DNA of 64,000 nucleotides from Gemmatimonadales bacterium (GTDB lineage: Bacteria > Gemmatimonadota > Gemmatimonadetes > Gemmatimonadales > GWC2-71-9), in the NCBI GenBank assembly GCA_025927545.1, contig JAICLE010000004.1, forward strand, positions 1-64,000, given 5' to 3'. Positions 8,047 through 16,933 of the stretch are shown here, piece after piece. Each line of letters opens with the position of its first letter. Positions within the stretch are counted from its first letter, which is position 1. A program made the translations under genes and the position numbers. The notes beneath the pieces are model-generated. The model was not told the DNA's origin and did no database searches. It was given only the letters and a program-made list of their open reading frames with translations.

Positions 8047-9654
8047 ATGTGGAAAGCGCCCTCCGGGCCCAGTCACCGTGGCGTAAAGTCGCGTCCAGGC
8101 GCGACCTCTGGCCTGCTCCGAGCGCGCCGGATCCTTACCCTCGACCCGGCCGCCAGGGGCGACGCGGTGTGGTGGCGGGATGGCCGGATCGTCGCGGTCG
8201 GAGGTGCCGTCGAGCTCGCGCGGCGGGTGCCTGCTGGAACCCCGGTCTACGATCTCCCCGATGCGCTGGTGACCCCGGGCTTCGTGGATGGCCACACCCA
8301 TTTTGCGCTCTGGGCGCTGAGCCGCCGGCGGGTGCGACTGGCCGGGGCCGACAGCCGTCAGGCCGCCCTCGGGCGGATCGCCGGCGTGGCTCCGGTGCAG
8401 GGCTGGGTGATCGGCCAGGGGTGGGATGCAAATGGCTGGGAGGAGCCGCCGGACCGCGCGGCGCTCGACGCGGTGCAGGAGGGACCGGTCTATCTGGACT
8501 CGCTCGACGTCCATGCGGCCTGGGTCAACAGCGCGGCCCTCGCGGCTGCCGGGATCACCCGAGACACCGCGGACCCATCCGGCGGCCGCATTGTCCGGGA
8601 CGCGGCGGGCGAGCCGACCGGCCTCCTCCTGGAGCGGGCTGTCGAGGTGATGCTGCCGCACCTGCCCGTCCCGCCTGCGGCACTGCTCGACGCGGCGCTC
8701 CGGGACGCGCAGGCGGAGGCGCACCGACTCGGCGTGACCGGCATTCACGATGTGGAGGACGAGACGGCGCTGGCCGCGTTCGAGCGCCTGGAAGTCCGGG
8801 GCGACCTGACCCTGCGGGTGCTGTTTCATCCACCCGCGGCCTCACTGCCGACGCTGCTGGCGCGCGGTCTCCGGAGCGGGATGGGGTCGGAGCGGCTCCG
8901 GATGGGGGGCGTCAAGCTGTTCCTCGACGGCAGTCTCGGCAGCCGCACCGCGTGGATGCTCGAGCCGTACGCCACGAGCCGTGACCGCGGCATGCCGCTC
9001 ACCTCCGAGGAGGAGGCCGCCGGTGCCATGCGCGCGGCCGCGGACGCAGGGATCGCCGTGGCGGCGCACGCGATCGGCGACGCCGCGGTGCGCCGGGCGC
9101 TCGATCTGATCTCTCCGCTGCCGCGCGTCGCGCTACCGCACCGGATCGAGCACTTCCAGTGTGTCCATCCCGCCGACCTCGGCCGGGCGGCCGCGGCCGG
9201 CATCGTGGTCTCCATGCAGCCCGCGCACCTGCTGACCGACATCCCGCTGATCGAGCGGCACTGGGGAGCGCGCGGCGGCGGCGCCTATGCCTTCGAGACG
9301 CTCCGCCGCCTCGGCTCGCCAATGGTGTTCGGGAGCGACGTGCCGGTGGCGTCCATCGACCCCCGCGAGGGGCTCTATGCGGCGCTCGAGCGGCGCGGCG
9401 ACGCCGGCGGCCCGGCGGGGGGGTGGCGGGCGGAGGAGAAGCTTGCGTTCGACGACGCGGTGCGGGCGTACACGGCGGGCGCCGCACTCGCCGGAGGCGT
9501 GGCCGGGCGTTCGGGTACGCTGGCGCCGGGTCGGGACGCCGACCTGGTGGCCTGGTCGTTCGACCCGGCAGCCGAGCGAGGCGTGGGTGACGCCGTGCGC
9601 GCCGGCGGCGCCGCGCTCACCGTCGTCGGCGGAGAGGTGGTGATGCAGCGGTGA
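8047..9654 (+). CDS. Amidohydrolase family protein (YtcJ-like)
   Basis: A 535-aa metal-dependent hydrolase of the amidohydrolase superfamily, closest in layout to YtcJ/exoenzyme-regulatory AepA types. The beta-sandwich start is followed by the metal motif at residues 80-85 (VDGHTH, His83 and His85), then HAIGD, RIEHFQ and the distal Asp in GSDVPV. A C-terminal strand (GRDADLVAW) closes the sandwich. Start assignment is uncertain: ATG 8047 is the last ATG before the conserved region, and the frame continues upstream through the AT-rich spacer. The substrate is unknown; N-acyl or cyclic amides are possible. Confidence 0.82.
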   Translation: MWKAPSGPSHRGVKSRPGATSGLLRARRILTLDPAARGDAVWWRDGRIVAVGGAVELARRVPAGTPVYDLPDALVTPGFVDGHTHFALWALSRRRVRLAGADSRQAALGRIAGVAPVQGWVIGQGWDANGWEEPPDRAALDAVQEGPVYLDSLDVHAAWVNSAALAAAGITRDTADPSGGRIVRDAAGEPTGLLLERAVEVMLPHLPVPPAALLDAALRDAQAEAHRLGVTGIHDVEDETALAAFERLEVRGDLTLRVLFHPPAASLPTLLARGLRSGMGSERLRMGGVKLFLDGSLGSRTAWMLEPYATSRDRGMPLTSEEEAAGAMRAAADAGIAVAAHAIGDAAVRRALDLISPLPRVALPHRIEHFQCVHPADLGRAAAAGIVVSMQPAHLLTDIPLIERHWGARGGGAYAFETLRRLGSPMVFGSDVPVASIDPREGLYAALERRGDAGGPAGGWRAEEKLAFDDAVRAYTAGAALAGGVAGRSGTLAPGRDADLVAWSFDPAAERGVGDAVRAGGAALTVVGGEVVMQR

Positions 9655-9691
9655 CCGGGCGCCCGGGACAAGCAACTTTCGCAAAGCACAT

Positions 9692-9697
9692 TAGACT
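9692..9697 (+). promoter_or_regulatory. -10 box of a leaderless pyk promoter
   Basis: TAGACT ends exactly 7 bases before the ATG at 9705, the same geometry as at 3791 and 5063. No SD lies ahead of the ATG. Confidence 0.6.
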
Positions 9698-9704
9698 CCA
9701 GCCC

Positions 9705-11168
<1,464 letters not shown>

Positions 11169-11171
11169 GAC

Positions 11172-11948
11172 ATGCGGTTCACCTTCCTGGGCACCGGGAC
11201 GTCGTTCGGGGTGCCCCAGATCGGTTGCGAGTGCGCGGTGTGCCGGTCGAGCGACCCGCGGGACAAACGGACCCGATCGGCCGCGCTGCTCGAGGTGGGC
11301 GGCCGCACCATCCTGATCGACACCCCGCCGGAGCTGCGGCTGCAGCTCCTCGCGGCCGGGATCACGCGGGTGGACGCGGTGCTCTACACCCACGAGCACG
11401 CCGACCACACGATGGGCATCGACGACCTGCGCATCTTCTCCGTCCGCCAGCGCCAGCCGCTCCCGGTGTACGGCCCGCCGGAGACGCTCGAACGGCTCCG
11501 CACCTCCTTCCGGTACATCTTCGACGATGCCATGCGACCGTACGAGGGCACGTCGAAGCCGACCCTCGAGCTGCACCCGATCGAGCCGGGGCAGCCGGTG
11601 GAGGTGGCGGGAGTGGAGCTGCTGCCGCTCGCCTTCCGCCACGGGCACCTGCGGGTGTATGGCTACCGGATCGGCTCGCTCGCGTACATCACCGACGTGA
11701 AGGCCATCCCCGAGGCTGAGCGGCGCCACCTGCGGGATCTCGATGTGCTGGCGCTCAACTCGCTCTGGTGGCGGCCGCATCCCACGCACCTGAGCATTGC
11801 CGAGGCGGTGCGGACTGCGCAGGAGCTGGGGGCGCGGCGCACCTTCCTCACCCATCTCACGCACGAGACCGGGCACGCCGCGCTGGCCGCGGAGCTCCCC
11901 GAGGGGATCGCGCCCGCGTACGACGGTCTCGTGGTGGAGGTCCAGTGA
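11172..11948 (+). CDS. PhnP-like metallo-beta-lactamase-fold hydrolase
   Basis: A 258-aa protein with the MBL metal motif HEHADH (His74, His76, Asp78, His79) and later metal ligands in FRHGH and ITDVK. An N-terminal C-x-C-x2-C cluster (Cys19, Cys21, Cys24) matches the structural zinc site of PhnP-type cyclic phosphodiesterases. It starts 3 bases after pyk and its stop overlaps the pgi GTG by 4 bases. The PhnP group cleaves cyclic ribose phosphates or related phosphodiesters. No phosphonate gene is nearby, so the role may be phosphate-ester housekeeping linked to sugar metabolism. Confidence 0.85.
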   Translation: MRFTFLGTGTSFGVPQIGCECAVCRSSDPRDKRTRSAALLEVGGRTILIDTPPELRLQLLAAGITRVDAVLYTHEHADHTMGIDDLRIFSVRQRQPLPVYGPPETLERLRTSFRYIFDDAMRPYEGTSKPTLELHPIEPGQPVEVAGVELLPLAFRHGHLRVYGYRIGSLAYITDVKAIPEAERRHLRDLDVLALNSLWWRPHPTHLSIAEAVRTAQELGARRTFLTHLTHETGHAALAAELPEGIAPAYDGLVVEVQ

Positions 11949-13348
11949 TCCGGCTCGCGTATGGACGGATGTTCCGGGACGCGCTCGATGGCAGCCACGG
12001 GCTGCCGCGCGAGCGATTGGCGGAGCTGGCGGCGCGCTTCGGCGCGATCCAGGCGGAGGTGCGCCGGCGCCGCGGCGCCGGCGACTACGGCTTCTACAAG
12101 CTGGTGGACCAGGCGGAGACGGTGCAGGAGATCACGGCCTTCGCCGAGGGGCTGGGCCAGGCGCACGAAGACGTGCTCGTGCTTGGGATCGGCGGCTCTG
12201 CGCTCGGCGCCCGGGCGCTGCTTACGGCGCTGCGGAAGCCGCTGTGGAACGAGTGGGACGACGAGGGCCGCGAGTTCTTCCCCCGCCTCACCATCCTCGA
12301 CAACGTGGACCCGGGCTCCGTGCGCGCCGCACTGGCGCGGATCGATCCTCGCCGCGTGCTGGTGAACGTCATCAGCAAATCGGGCGGGACCGCGGAGACA
12401 ATGGCGCAGTACCTGGTGGTCCACGCGTGGCTGGAGAACGCGCTCGGCAGCGCCGCCCACCGCCACCTCGTGTTCACCACCGATCCGGAACGCGGCGCGC
12501 TGCGCGAGATCGCGGCGAGTGACGGTGTCGCCACGCTGAGCATCCCGCCCGATGTCGGCGGGCGGTACAGCGTACTATCACCGGTGGGGCTCCTCCCCGC
12601 GGCGCTCGTGGGCGTGGACGTGGCCGGGCTCCTCGCGGGTGCCCGCCGCGCCGTCGAGCGCGCGGAGGCGGACGACCTGCTCCAGAACCCCGCGGCGCTC
12701 TTCGCGGCGCTCCACTGGGCGGCGGACACCGACCTCGGCGCGCACATCCACGTGCTGATGCCGTACACCGACCGGCTGCGCGACGTCGCCGAGTGGTACC
12801 GGCAGCTCTGGGCGGAGAGCCTGGGGAAGCGGGTGGACCGCGAGGGGCGGGAGGTCCACCGCGGCCCGACGCCGGTCGCGGCGATCGGCGCCACCGATCA
12901 GCACAGCCAGGTCCAACTGTTCATGGAAGGACCGTTCGACAAGGTCATCACCTTCGCCGCGGTGGACGACCTGGGGCCGGACGTGCCGATTCCCCCGCTC
13001 AAGGACGTCCCGGGCTCGCGGCCGCTCCCGGCGGAGCTCTCCTATCTTGCCGGCCACAGCCTGGGCGAGCTGCTCCGCGTGGAGTACGAGGCCACCTCGG
13101 CGGCGCTCGCGCAGATGGGCCGAATGAGCTGCACGCTGCGGCTCCGGGACCTGAGCGCCGACAGCGTGGGCGAGCTCCTCATGTTCTACCAGATCGCCAC
13201 CGGCTACGCCGGCGCGTGGTACGGCATCGACCCGTTCGATCAGCCGGGGGTCGAGCTCGGGAAGCGGCTCACCTATGCCGCGATGGGGCGGCCGGGGTAC
13301 GAAGGGCAGGGCCGGACGGCGGCGGAGCCGGATCGGGACGTGGTCTGA
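11945..13348 (+). CDS. pgi: Glucose-6-phosphate isomerase
   Basis: 467 aa, interconverting glucose-6-phosphate and fructose-6-phosphate. Sugar-phosphate-binding signatures are GIGGSALGAR near residue 81 and ISKSGGTAET, and the catalytic region GATDQHSQ is present. The protein is the shorter bacterial/archaeal-like form rather than the roughly 550-aa enterobacterial form. GTG 11945 overlaps the upstream stop as GTGA and directly precedes the start of similarity. It is third in the pyk-MBL-pgi run and is followed by its own-promoter aldolase gene, so three glycolytic steps are clustered. Confidence 0.94.
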   Translation: MIRLAYGRMFRDALDGSHGLPRERLAELAARFGAIQAEVRRRRGAGDYGFYKLVDQAETVQEITAFAEGLGQAHEDVLVLGIGGSALGARALLTALRKPLWNEWDDEGREFFPRLTILDNVDPGSVRAALARIDPRRVLVNVISKSGGTAETMAQYLVVHAWLENALGSAAHRHLVFTTDPERGALREIAASDGVATLSIPPDVGGRYSVLSPVGLLPAALVGVDVAGLLAGARRAVERAEADDLLQNPAALFAALHWAADTDLGAHIHVLMPYTDRLRDVAEWYRQLWAESLGKRVDREGREVHRGPTPVAAIGATDQHSQVQLFMEGPFDKVITFAAVDDLGPDVPIPPLKDVPGSRPLPAELSYLAGHSLGELLRVEYEATSAALAQMGRMSCTLRLRDLSADSVGELLMFYQIATGYAGAWYGIDPFDQPGVELGKRLTYAAMGRPGYEGQGRTAAEPDRDVV

Positions 13349-13365
13349 CGGCGCGGCCGCATCGT

Positions 13366-13394
13366 TTGACGGTCCCTCCGTTCCGCCCTACCTT
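13366..13394 (+). promoter_or_regulatory. Sigma70-type promoter of the aldolase gene
   Basis: TTGACG (13366-13371) and TACCTT (13389-13394) are separated by exactly 17 bases, the best -35/-10 pair seen in the window. Transcription should start near 13401, giving a leader of about 44 bases that includes GAGGG at 13431-13435 ahead of ATG 13445. Confidence 0.7.
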
Positions 13395-13444
13395 TGTCTT
13401 CCCGAGCGGGTGACAGGGCTCCGAAATCACGAGGGTGTCGATTC

Positions 13445-14863
13445 ATGGCTGACGAAATTCAGCGGGCCGTCGCGCTGTTCGAGGGCGCGGTGGCGCTGGT
13501 GCCGGGAGGGGTGACGCTGCGCGACCCGGCCAGGCTCCGCTCCCCGGCGACCGACCGGCTCGTCTGGCAGGCCGTTTTCGGTGGGACCGAGGCGCGCGAG
13601 GCCGCGCGCTGGCTGCTGTGGGAGCTGGGCCAGGTGACGGGCGCGCGTCCCGCCTCGATCCAGGGCCTCTACGAGGCGCGTGGCCGGGGCGACGTGAGCG
13701 GCTTCACGGTGCCCGCCATGAACGTGCGCGTGATGGCGTACGACACCGCCCGCGCCATTTTCCGCGCGGCCCGCGCCCGGAAGGCGGGCGCCATCATTCT
13801 GGAGATCGCCCGGAGCGAGATCGCCTATACCGACCAGCGGCCGGCGGAGTACGTCGCGGTGCTCATCGGGGCGGCGCTCCGTGAGGGCTACGTCCTCCCG
13901 CTCTTCATCCAGGGCGACCACTGCCAGGTCAACGCGAAGAAATACCAGGCCGACCCCGACGGCGAGGTGGGCGAGGTGAAGAAGCTCATCGCCGAGGAGA
14001 TCGGCGCCGGTTTCTACAATATCGACGTGGACACCTCCACGCTGGTCGACCTCGCGCAGCCGACCCTCGCGGAGCAGCAGCGGCTCAACTACGAGCGGGC
14101 CGCCGAGATCACGGCGTTCATCCGGGCGCACGAGCCCGACGGCGTCACGGCGTCGGTCGGTGCGGAGATCGGCGAAGTCGGCATGAAGAACAGCACCGTC
14201 GAGGAGCTGCATGCCTTCATGCGCGGCTACGGGGCGAGCCTCGCGGCGCACGGCCAGGCGATGCCGGGGATCAGCAAGATCTCGGTCCAGACCGGCACCT
14301 CGCACGGCGGCGTGGTGCTGGCGGACGGCTCGATTGCCGAGGTCAAGCTGGATCTGGAGGCGCTGGCCGCGCTGTCCCGCGTGGCCCGCGAGGAGTATGG
14401 ACTGGCGGGTGCGGTGCAGCACGGCGCGAGCACGCTCCCGCCCGAGGCGTTCGGCAGCTTCCCGCGCATCGAGACCGCCGAGATCCACCTCGCCACCAAC
14501 TTCCAGAACATCATCTTCGAGCATCCGCGGCTCCCTGCCGAGCTGCGTAACCGGCTGCGCCGCTGGGTGGACGAGAACGCGGCCGGCGAGCGGAAAGCGG
14601 GGGACAGCGCGGAGCAGTTCTACTACAAGTCGCGGAAGAAGGCCATCGGGCCCTTCAAGCGCGAGCTGTGGTCGCTGAGCGAGGACATCCGCGCCGCGAT
14701 GGCGGCGGACCTCGAGCGCACGTTCGCCTTCCTGTTCGAGCAGCTCAACGTGAACGGAACCGAGAAGGACATCAACCGTTTCGTCGAGGCCCCGATGCAG
14801 CACCACGCGGCGCTCAGCCCCGCGCTGGTGGCCGCGGCCGACGATCCCGACGCCGGGGAATAG
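13445..14863 (+). CDS. Class II fructose-bisphosphate aldolase-like protein
   Basis: A 472-aa zinc-dependent class II aldolase-family protein. Recognisable elements are QGDHCQVN (metal histidine), GAEIGEVG, TGTSHGG (second metal histidine) and the phosphate-binding QHGAST region. It is longer than the usual 300-360 aa because of an N-terminal extension of about 80 residues and a C-terminal tail of about 110 residues. That matches the long class II aldolases annotated in some environmental phyla. ATG 13445 follows GAGGG and a strong promoter. A fructose-bisphosphate substrate is likely from the neighbouring pgi and pyk, but tagatose or related sugars cannot be excluded. Confidence 0.82.
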   Translation: MADEIQRAVALFEGAVALVPGGVTLRDPARLRSPATDRLVWQAVFGGTEAREAARWLLWELGQVTGARPASIQGLYEARGRGDVSGFTVPAMNVRVMAYDTARAIFRAARARKAGAIILEIARSEIAYTDQRPAEYVAVLIGAALREGYVLPLFIQGDHCQVNAKKYQADPDGEVGEVKKLIAEEIGAGFYNIDVDTSTLVDLAQPTLAEQQRLNYERAAEITAFIRAHEPDGVTASVGAEIGEVGMKNSTVEELHAFMRGYGASLAAHGQAMPGISKISVQTGTSHGGVVLADGSIAEVKLDLEALAALSRVAREEYGLAGAVQHGASTLPPEAFGSFPRIETAEIHLATNFQNIIFEHPRLPAELRNRLRRWVDENAAGERKAGDSAEQFYYKSRKKAIGPFKRELWSLSEDIRAAMAADLERTFAFLFEQLNVNGTEKDINRFVEAPMQHHAALSPALVAAADDPDAGE

Positions 14864-14872
14864 GAGGAGCGG

Positions 14873-15271
14873 ATGGCACGTCACGGGAAGGGCCGGGAAG
14901 TGGTCTACGTCGAGCGGGGCGACGCCTCCGCCAAGTGGCTGTTCTGGGGCGCGGTGCTGGGCGCGGGCCTCGCCCTGCTGTACGCGCCCCGGGGTGGTGA
15001 GGAGACGCGTCGGGTGCTCCAGCGCAAGCTGTGGAAGTTCCGCGCCATGACCGAGGAGAAGCTCGACGAGCTCGCCCAGCAGTTCGGCGGCGGCAAGGAG
15101 GCGCTCGACGAGCTGGCCGACGAGGACGACGAGCTCGAGGAGTCGGGCGAGGAGCCGCCACTACGGGCCCGCACCTCGGGCGGCTCCGCCCGCGAGGAGC
15201 TCGAGCGCCGGCTGGCCGAGGCACGCGCCCGCCGCCGCGCGGTCGGCGATTACGAGGAGCCGATCGCCTGA
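14873..15271 (+). CDS. YtxH-type envelope protein
   Basis: 132 aa. Residues 20-42 form one membrane or membrane-associated segment (LFWGAVLGAGLALLYAP) followed by the RGGEETRR turn typical of YtxH/gas-vesicle-like stress proteins. The rest is a charged coiled-coil helix with a very acidic patch (EDDELEESGEE). A strong SD (GGAGGAG, 14863-14869) precedes ATG 14873. It is probably co-transcribed with yihY, whose start overlaps its stop. YtxH proteins are general-stress associated with unknown biochemical role. Confidence 0.72.
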   Translation: MARHGKGREVVYVERGDASAKWLFWGAVLGAGLALLYAPRGGEETRRVLQRKLWKFRAMTEEKLDELAQQFGGGKEALDELADEDDELEESGEEPPLRARTSGGSAREELERRLAEARARRRAVGDYEEPIA

Positions 15272-16194
15272 AACCGGTCCGGCCCGGCGGGTGGCACCGC
15301 ACCCCGGCCGGCTTCCTCCGCCGCACCCTGCAGGCCGCCGACGAAAACAACCTTCCGTTCCTGGCGAGCGCGCTGACGTTCGACGCGATCCTGGCGGCGG
15401 TGCCGTTCGTCCTGCTCGTGCTGATCGGCCTCACCCACCTGGCGCAGGCCATCGCGGGCGGCCCGTCGGTCGATCCCACCGAATTGTTCGATCGGTTCTT
15501 TCCGCCGCACAGCTCCGAGACGTTCGCGGGGGTGCAGCGGCTCCTGGTCGGGGTCGCGCGGAACCGGGGCCAGCTCTCCCTCTATGCCGTCCCGGCGTTC
15601 ATCTGGTTCAGCACCCGGCTCTTCGCGGGCGTCCGGACCGCGCTCAACGACGTGTACGACGTCTCGGCCCGACCCGCACCGCCGCGCAACTTCCTGCTCA
15701 GCTGGCTGGCGGCGAAGCTGCGCGATTCGGCGATGGTGGTGGCGACGGTGGTCCTGTTCCTCGCCAACACCGCGCTCAGCACCGTCATCACGATCGCCTG
15801 GGCGCGCGGCTCGGAGCGGGTGATTCCCCAACTCGCGTTCTTCTTTTCCACCGCGGGCCGCCTGCTGGGCGAGCTGCTGGCCTTTGCCTTCTCGGTGTCG
15901 CTTTTCTATGTGACCTATCGCTACGCCTCGCTCCGCCGGCTCCCCTGGCGCACCGCGCTGCTGGCCTCTACGTTCACGGCCGTCCTGTTCGAGGTCGCCA
16001 AGCGGTTGTACGGGCTCTACCTCACCCACTTCGCCTCGGTGCGGGGCGCGGGGGGCGACGCCAATATCGGCGCCGGGGTGCTGTTCGTCCTCTGGGTTTA
16101 TTACACGGCACTCGTCTTCCTGCTCGGCGGCGTGGTGGCCGAGACCTGGGAGCTGCGCCGGATGCAGCAGCGGCAGCGTACGATCCTCGGCTGA
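15268..16194 (+). CDS. YihY/UPF0761 family membrane protein, probable CTG start
   Basis: 308 aa with about six transmembrane helices, of the YihY (formerly misnamed RNase BN) family. The conserved N-terminal block (NNLPFLASALTFDAILAAVP) and the central WFSTRLFAGVRTALN and LLPGG-like terminal regions are clear. No ATG, GTG or TTG is in frame between the YtxH stop and the conserved region. CTG 15268 overlaps the YtxH TGA as CTGA and lies 8 nt after GAGGAG (15254-15259), so a CTG start is the simplest reading. The function of the family is unsettled. Confidence 0.82.
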   Translation: MKPVRPGGWHRTPAGFLRRTLQAADENNLPFLASALTFDAILAAVPFVLLVLIGLTHLAQAIAGGPSVDPTELFDRFFPPHSSETFAGVQRLLVGVARNRGQLSLYAVPAFIWFSTRLFAGVRTALNDVYDVSARPAPPRNFLLSWLAAKLRDSAMVVATVVLFLANTALSTVITIAWARGSERVIPQLAFFFSTAGRLLGELLAFAFSVSLFYVTYRYASLRRLPWRTALLASTFTAVLFEVAKRLYGLYLTHFASVRGAGGDANIGAGVLFVLWVYYTALVFLLGGVVAETWELRRMQQRQRTILG

Positions 16195-16233
16195 CCACCC
16201 GTGTCGGCCGCTCACCCGGAAGCTGGAGGTGGC

Positions 16234-16776
16234 ATGAGCCGTTCTATCCAGGTTTCGCGCCCCGCCGTGCGGGGTGCGCTCGCGGCGCTGCTGGTGATGG
16301 GATGCCGCGCGCCCGGTCGCGAGCGCGCTCCCGCGGCCGGTAGCGCCTCCGGCGCGCCGGAGGCGTTTCCGGCCGCGGACGTGGCCGCCATCCGCGCGGC
16401 CGACTCCAGCTTCGCGGCGGCGGTCACGGCCGGCAACGCGGCTGCCGTGGCCGACGTGTACGAGGCGGCCGCCAAGCTGCTGCCCCCGAACGCGCCGCCG
16501 ATTCAGGGCCGTGAGGGCATCCAGAAGTTCTGGGCCGGCTTCCTCGGCGGGTATGACGTCCGGATCACCCTGGCTACGGACGAGGTGGAGGGGCGCGGCG
16601 ATTTAGGGTATAACCGCGGCCACTATACGCTCGAGGGCACGCCGAAGGCGGCTGGCGGCGCGCCGCTCCACGACGAGGGCAAGTTCCTGGAGGTCATGCG
16701 GAAGCAGCCCGACGGCAGCTGGCGTTACGCGGTGGACATGTACAGCTCGAACCTGCCCGCCTCGAACGGCAAGTAG
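16234..16776 (+). CDS. Lipoprotein with SnoaL/DUF4440-like domain
   Basis: 180 aa. The lipobox LVMGC puts the lipidated cysteine at residue 24. The mature domain begins with AIRAADSSFAAAVTAGNAAAVADVYE and continues through GREGIQKFWAGFL, the layout of small NTF2-like/DUF4440 domains that form a cone-shaped ligand pocket. CTGGAGGTGGC upstream supplies the ribosome site for ATG 16234. The role is unknown. It lies 40 bases after yihY and ends 37 bases before the SRP RNA. Confidence 0.72.
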   Translation: MSRSIQVSRPAVRGALAALLVMGCRAPGRERAPAAGSASGAPEAFPAADVAAIRAADSSFAAAVTAGNAAAVADVYEAAAKLLPPNAPPIQGREGIQKFWAGFLGGYDVRITLATDEVEGRGDLGYNRGHYTLEGTPKAAGGAPLHDEGKFLEVMRKQPDGSWRYAVDMYSSNLPASNGK

Positions 16777-16780
16777 AGAG

Positions 16781-16809
16781 TTCCCTCCCAAGAGCCCCGG
16801 GTATATATT
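16781..16809 (+). promoter_or_regulatory. Promoter of the SRP RNA gene
   Basis: The -10 TATATT at 16804-16809 is strong. At 17 bases upstream, TTCCCT (16781-16786) is only a weak -35. A start about 7 bases after the -10 box falls at 16816, within two bases of the predicted RNA 5' end. Confidence 0.6.
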
Positions 16810-16813
16810 GCGG

Positions 16814-16914
16814 GTGCCTCAGGTCCGAAGGGCGCCGGCGCGTGAACCGCGTCAGGACCTCGCCGGTAGCAGCGCTAAGCGATGCCCGGTGTCGCTTCGG
16901 GGAGCCTGAGGCAC
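16814..16914 (+). ncRNA. ffs: Signal recognition particle RNA (4.5S-type)
   Basis: A small bacterial SRP RNA of about 100 nt. The ends form a perfect 10-bp helix (GTGCCTCAGG with CCTGAGGCAC). The interior carries the conserved Ffh-binding region: GTGAACC, then GTCAGG at 16851-16856, GGTAGCAGC at 16865-16873, and TAAGC. The apical loop between ACC and GGT is TCGCC, five bases, instead of the usual GNAR tetraloop. A T-rich tail (TTTTCTTTTCCC from 16915) after the closing helix should terminate transcription. The location just upstream of dnaX matches the scr-dnaX arrangement of Bacillus. Confidence 0.9.
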
Positions 16915-16933
16915 TTTTCTTTTCCCTCCGCCC

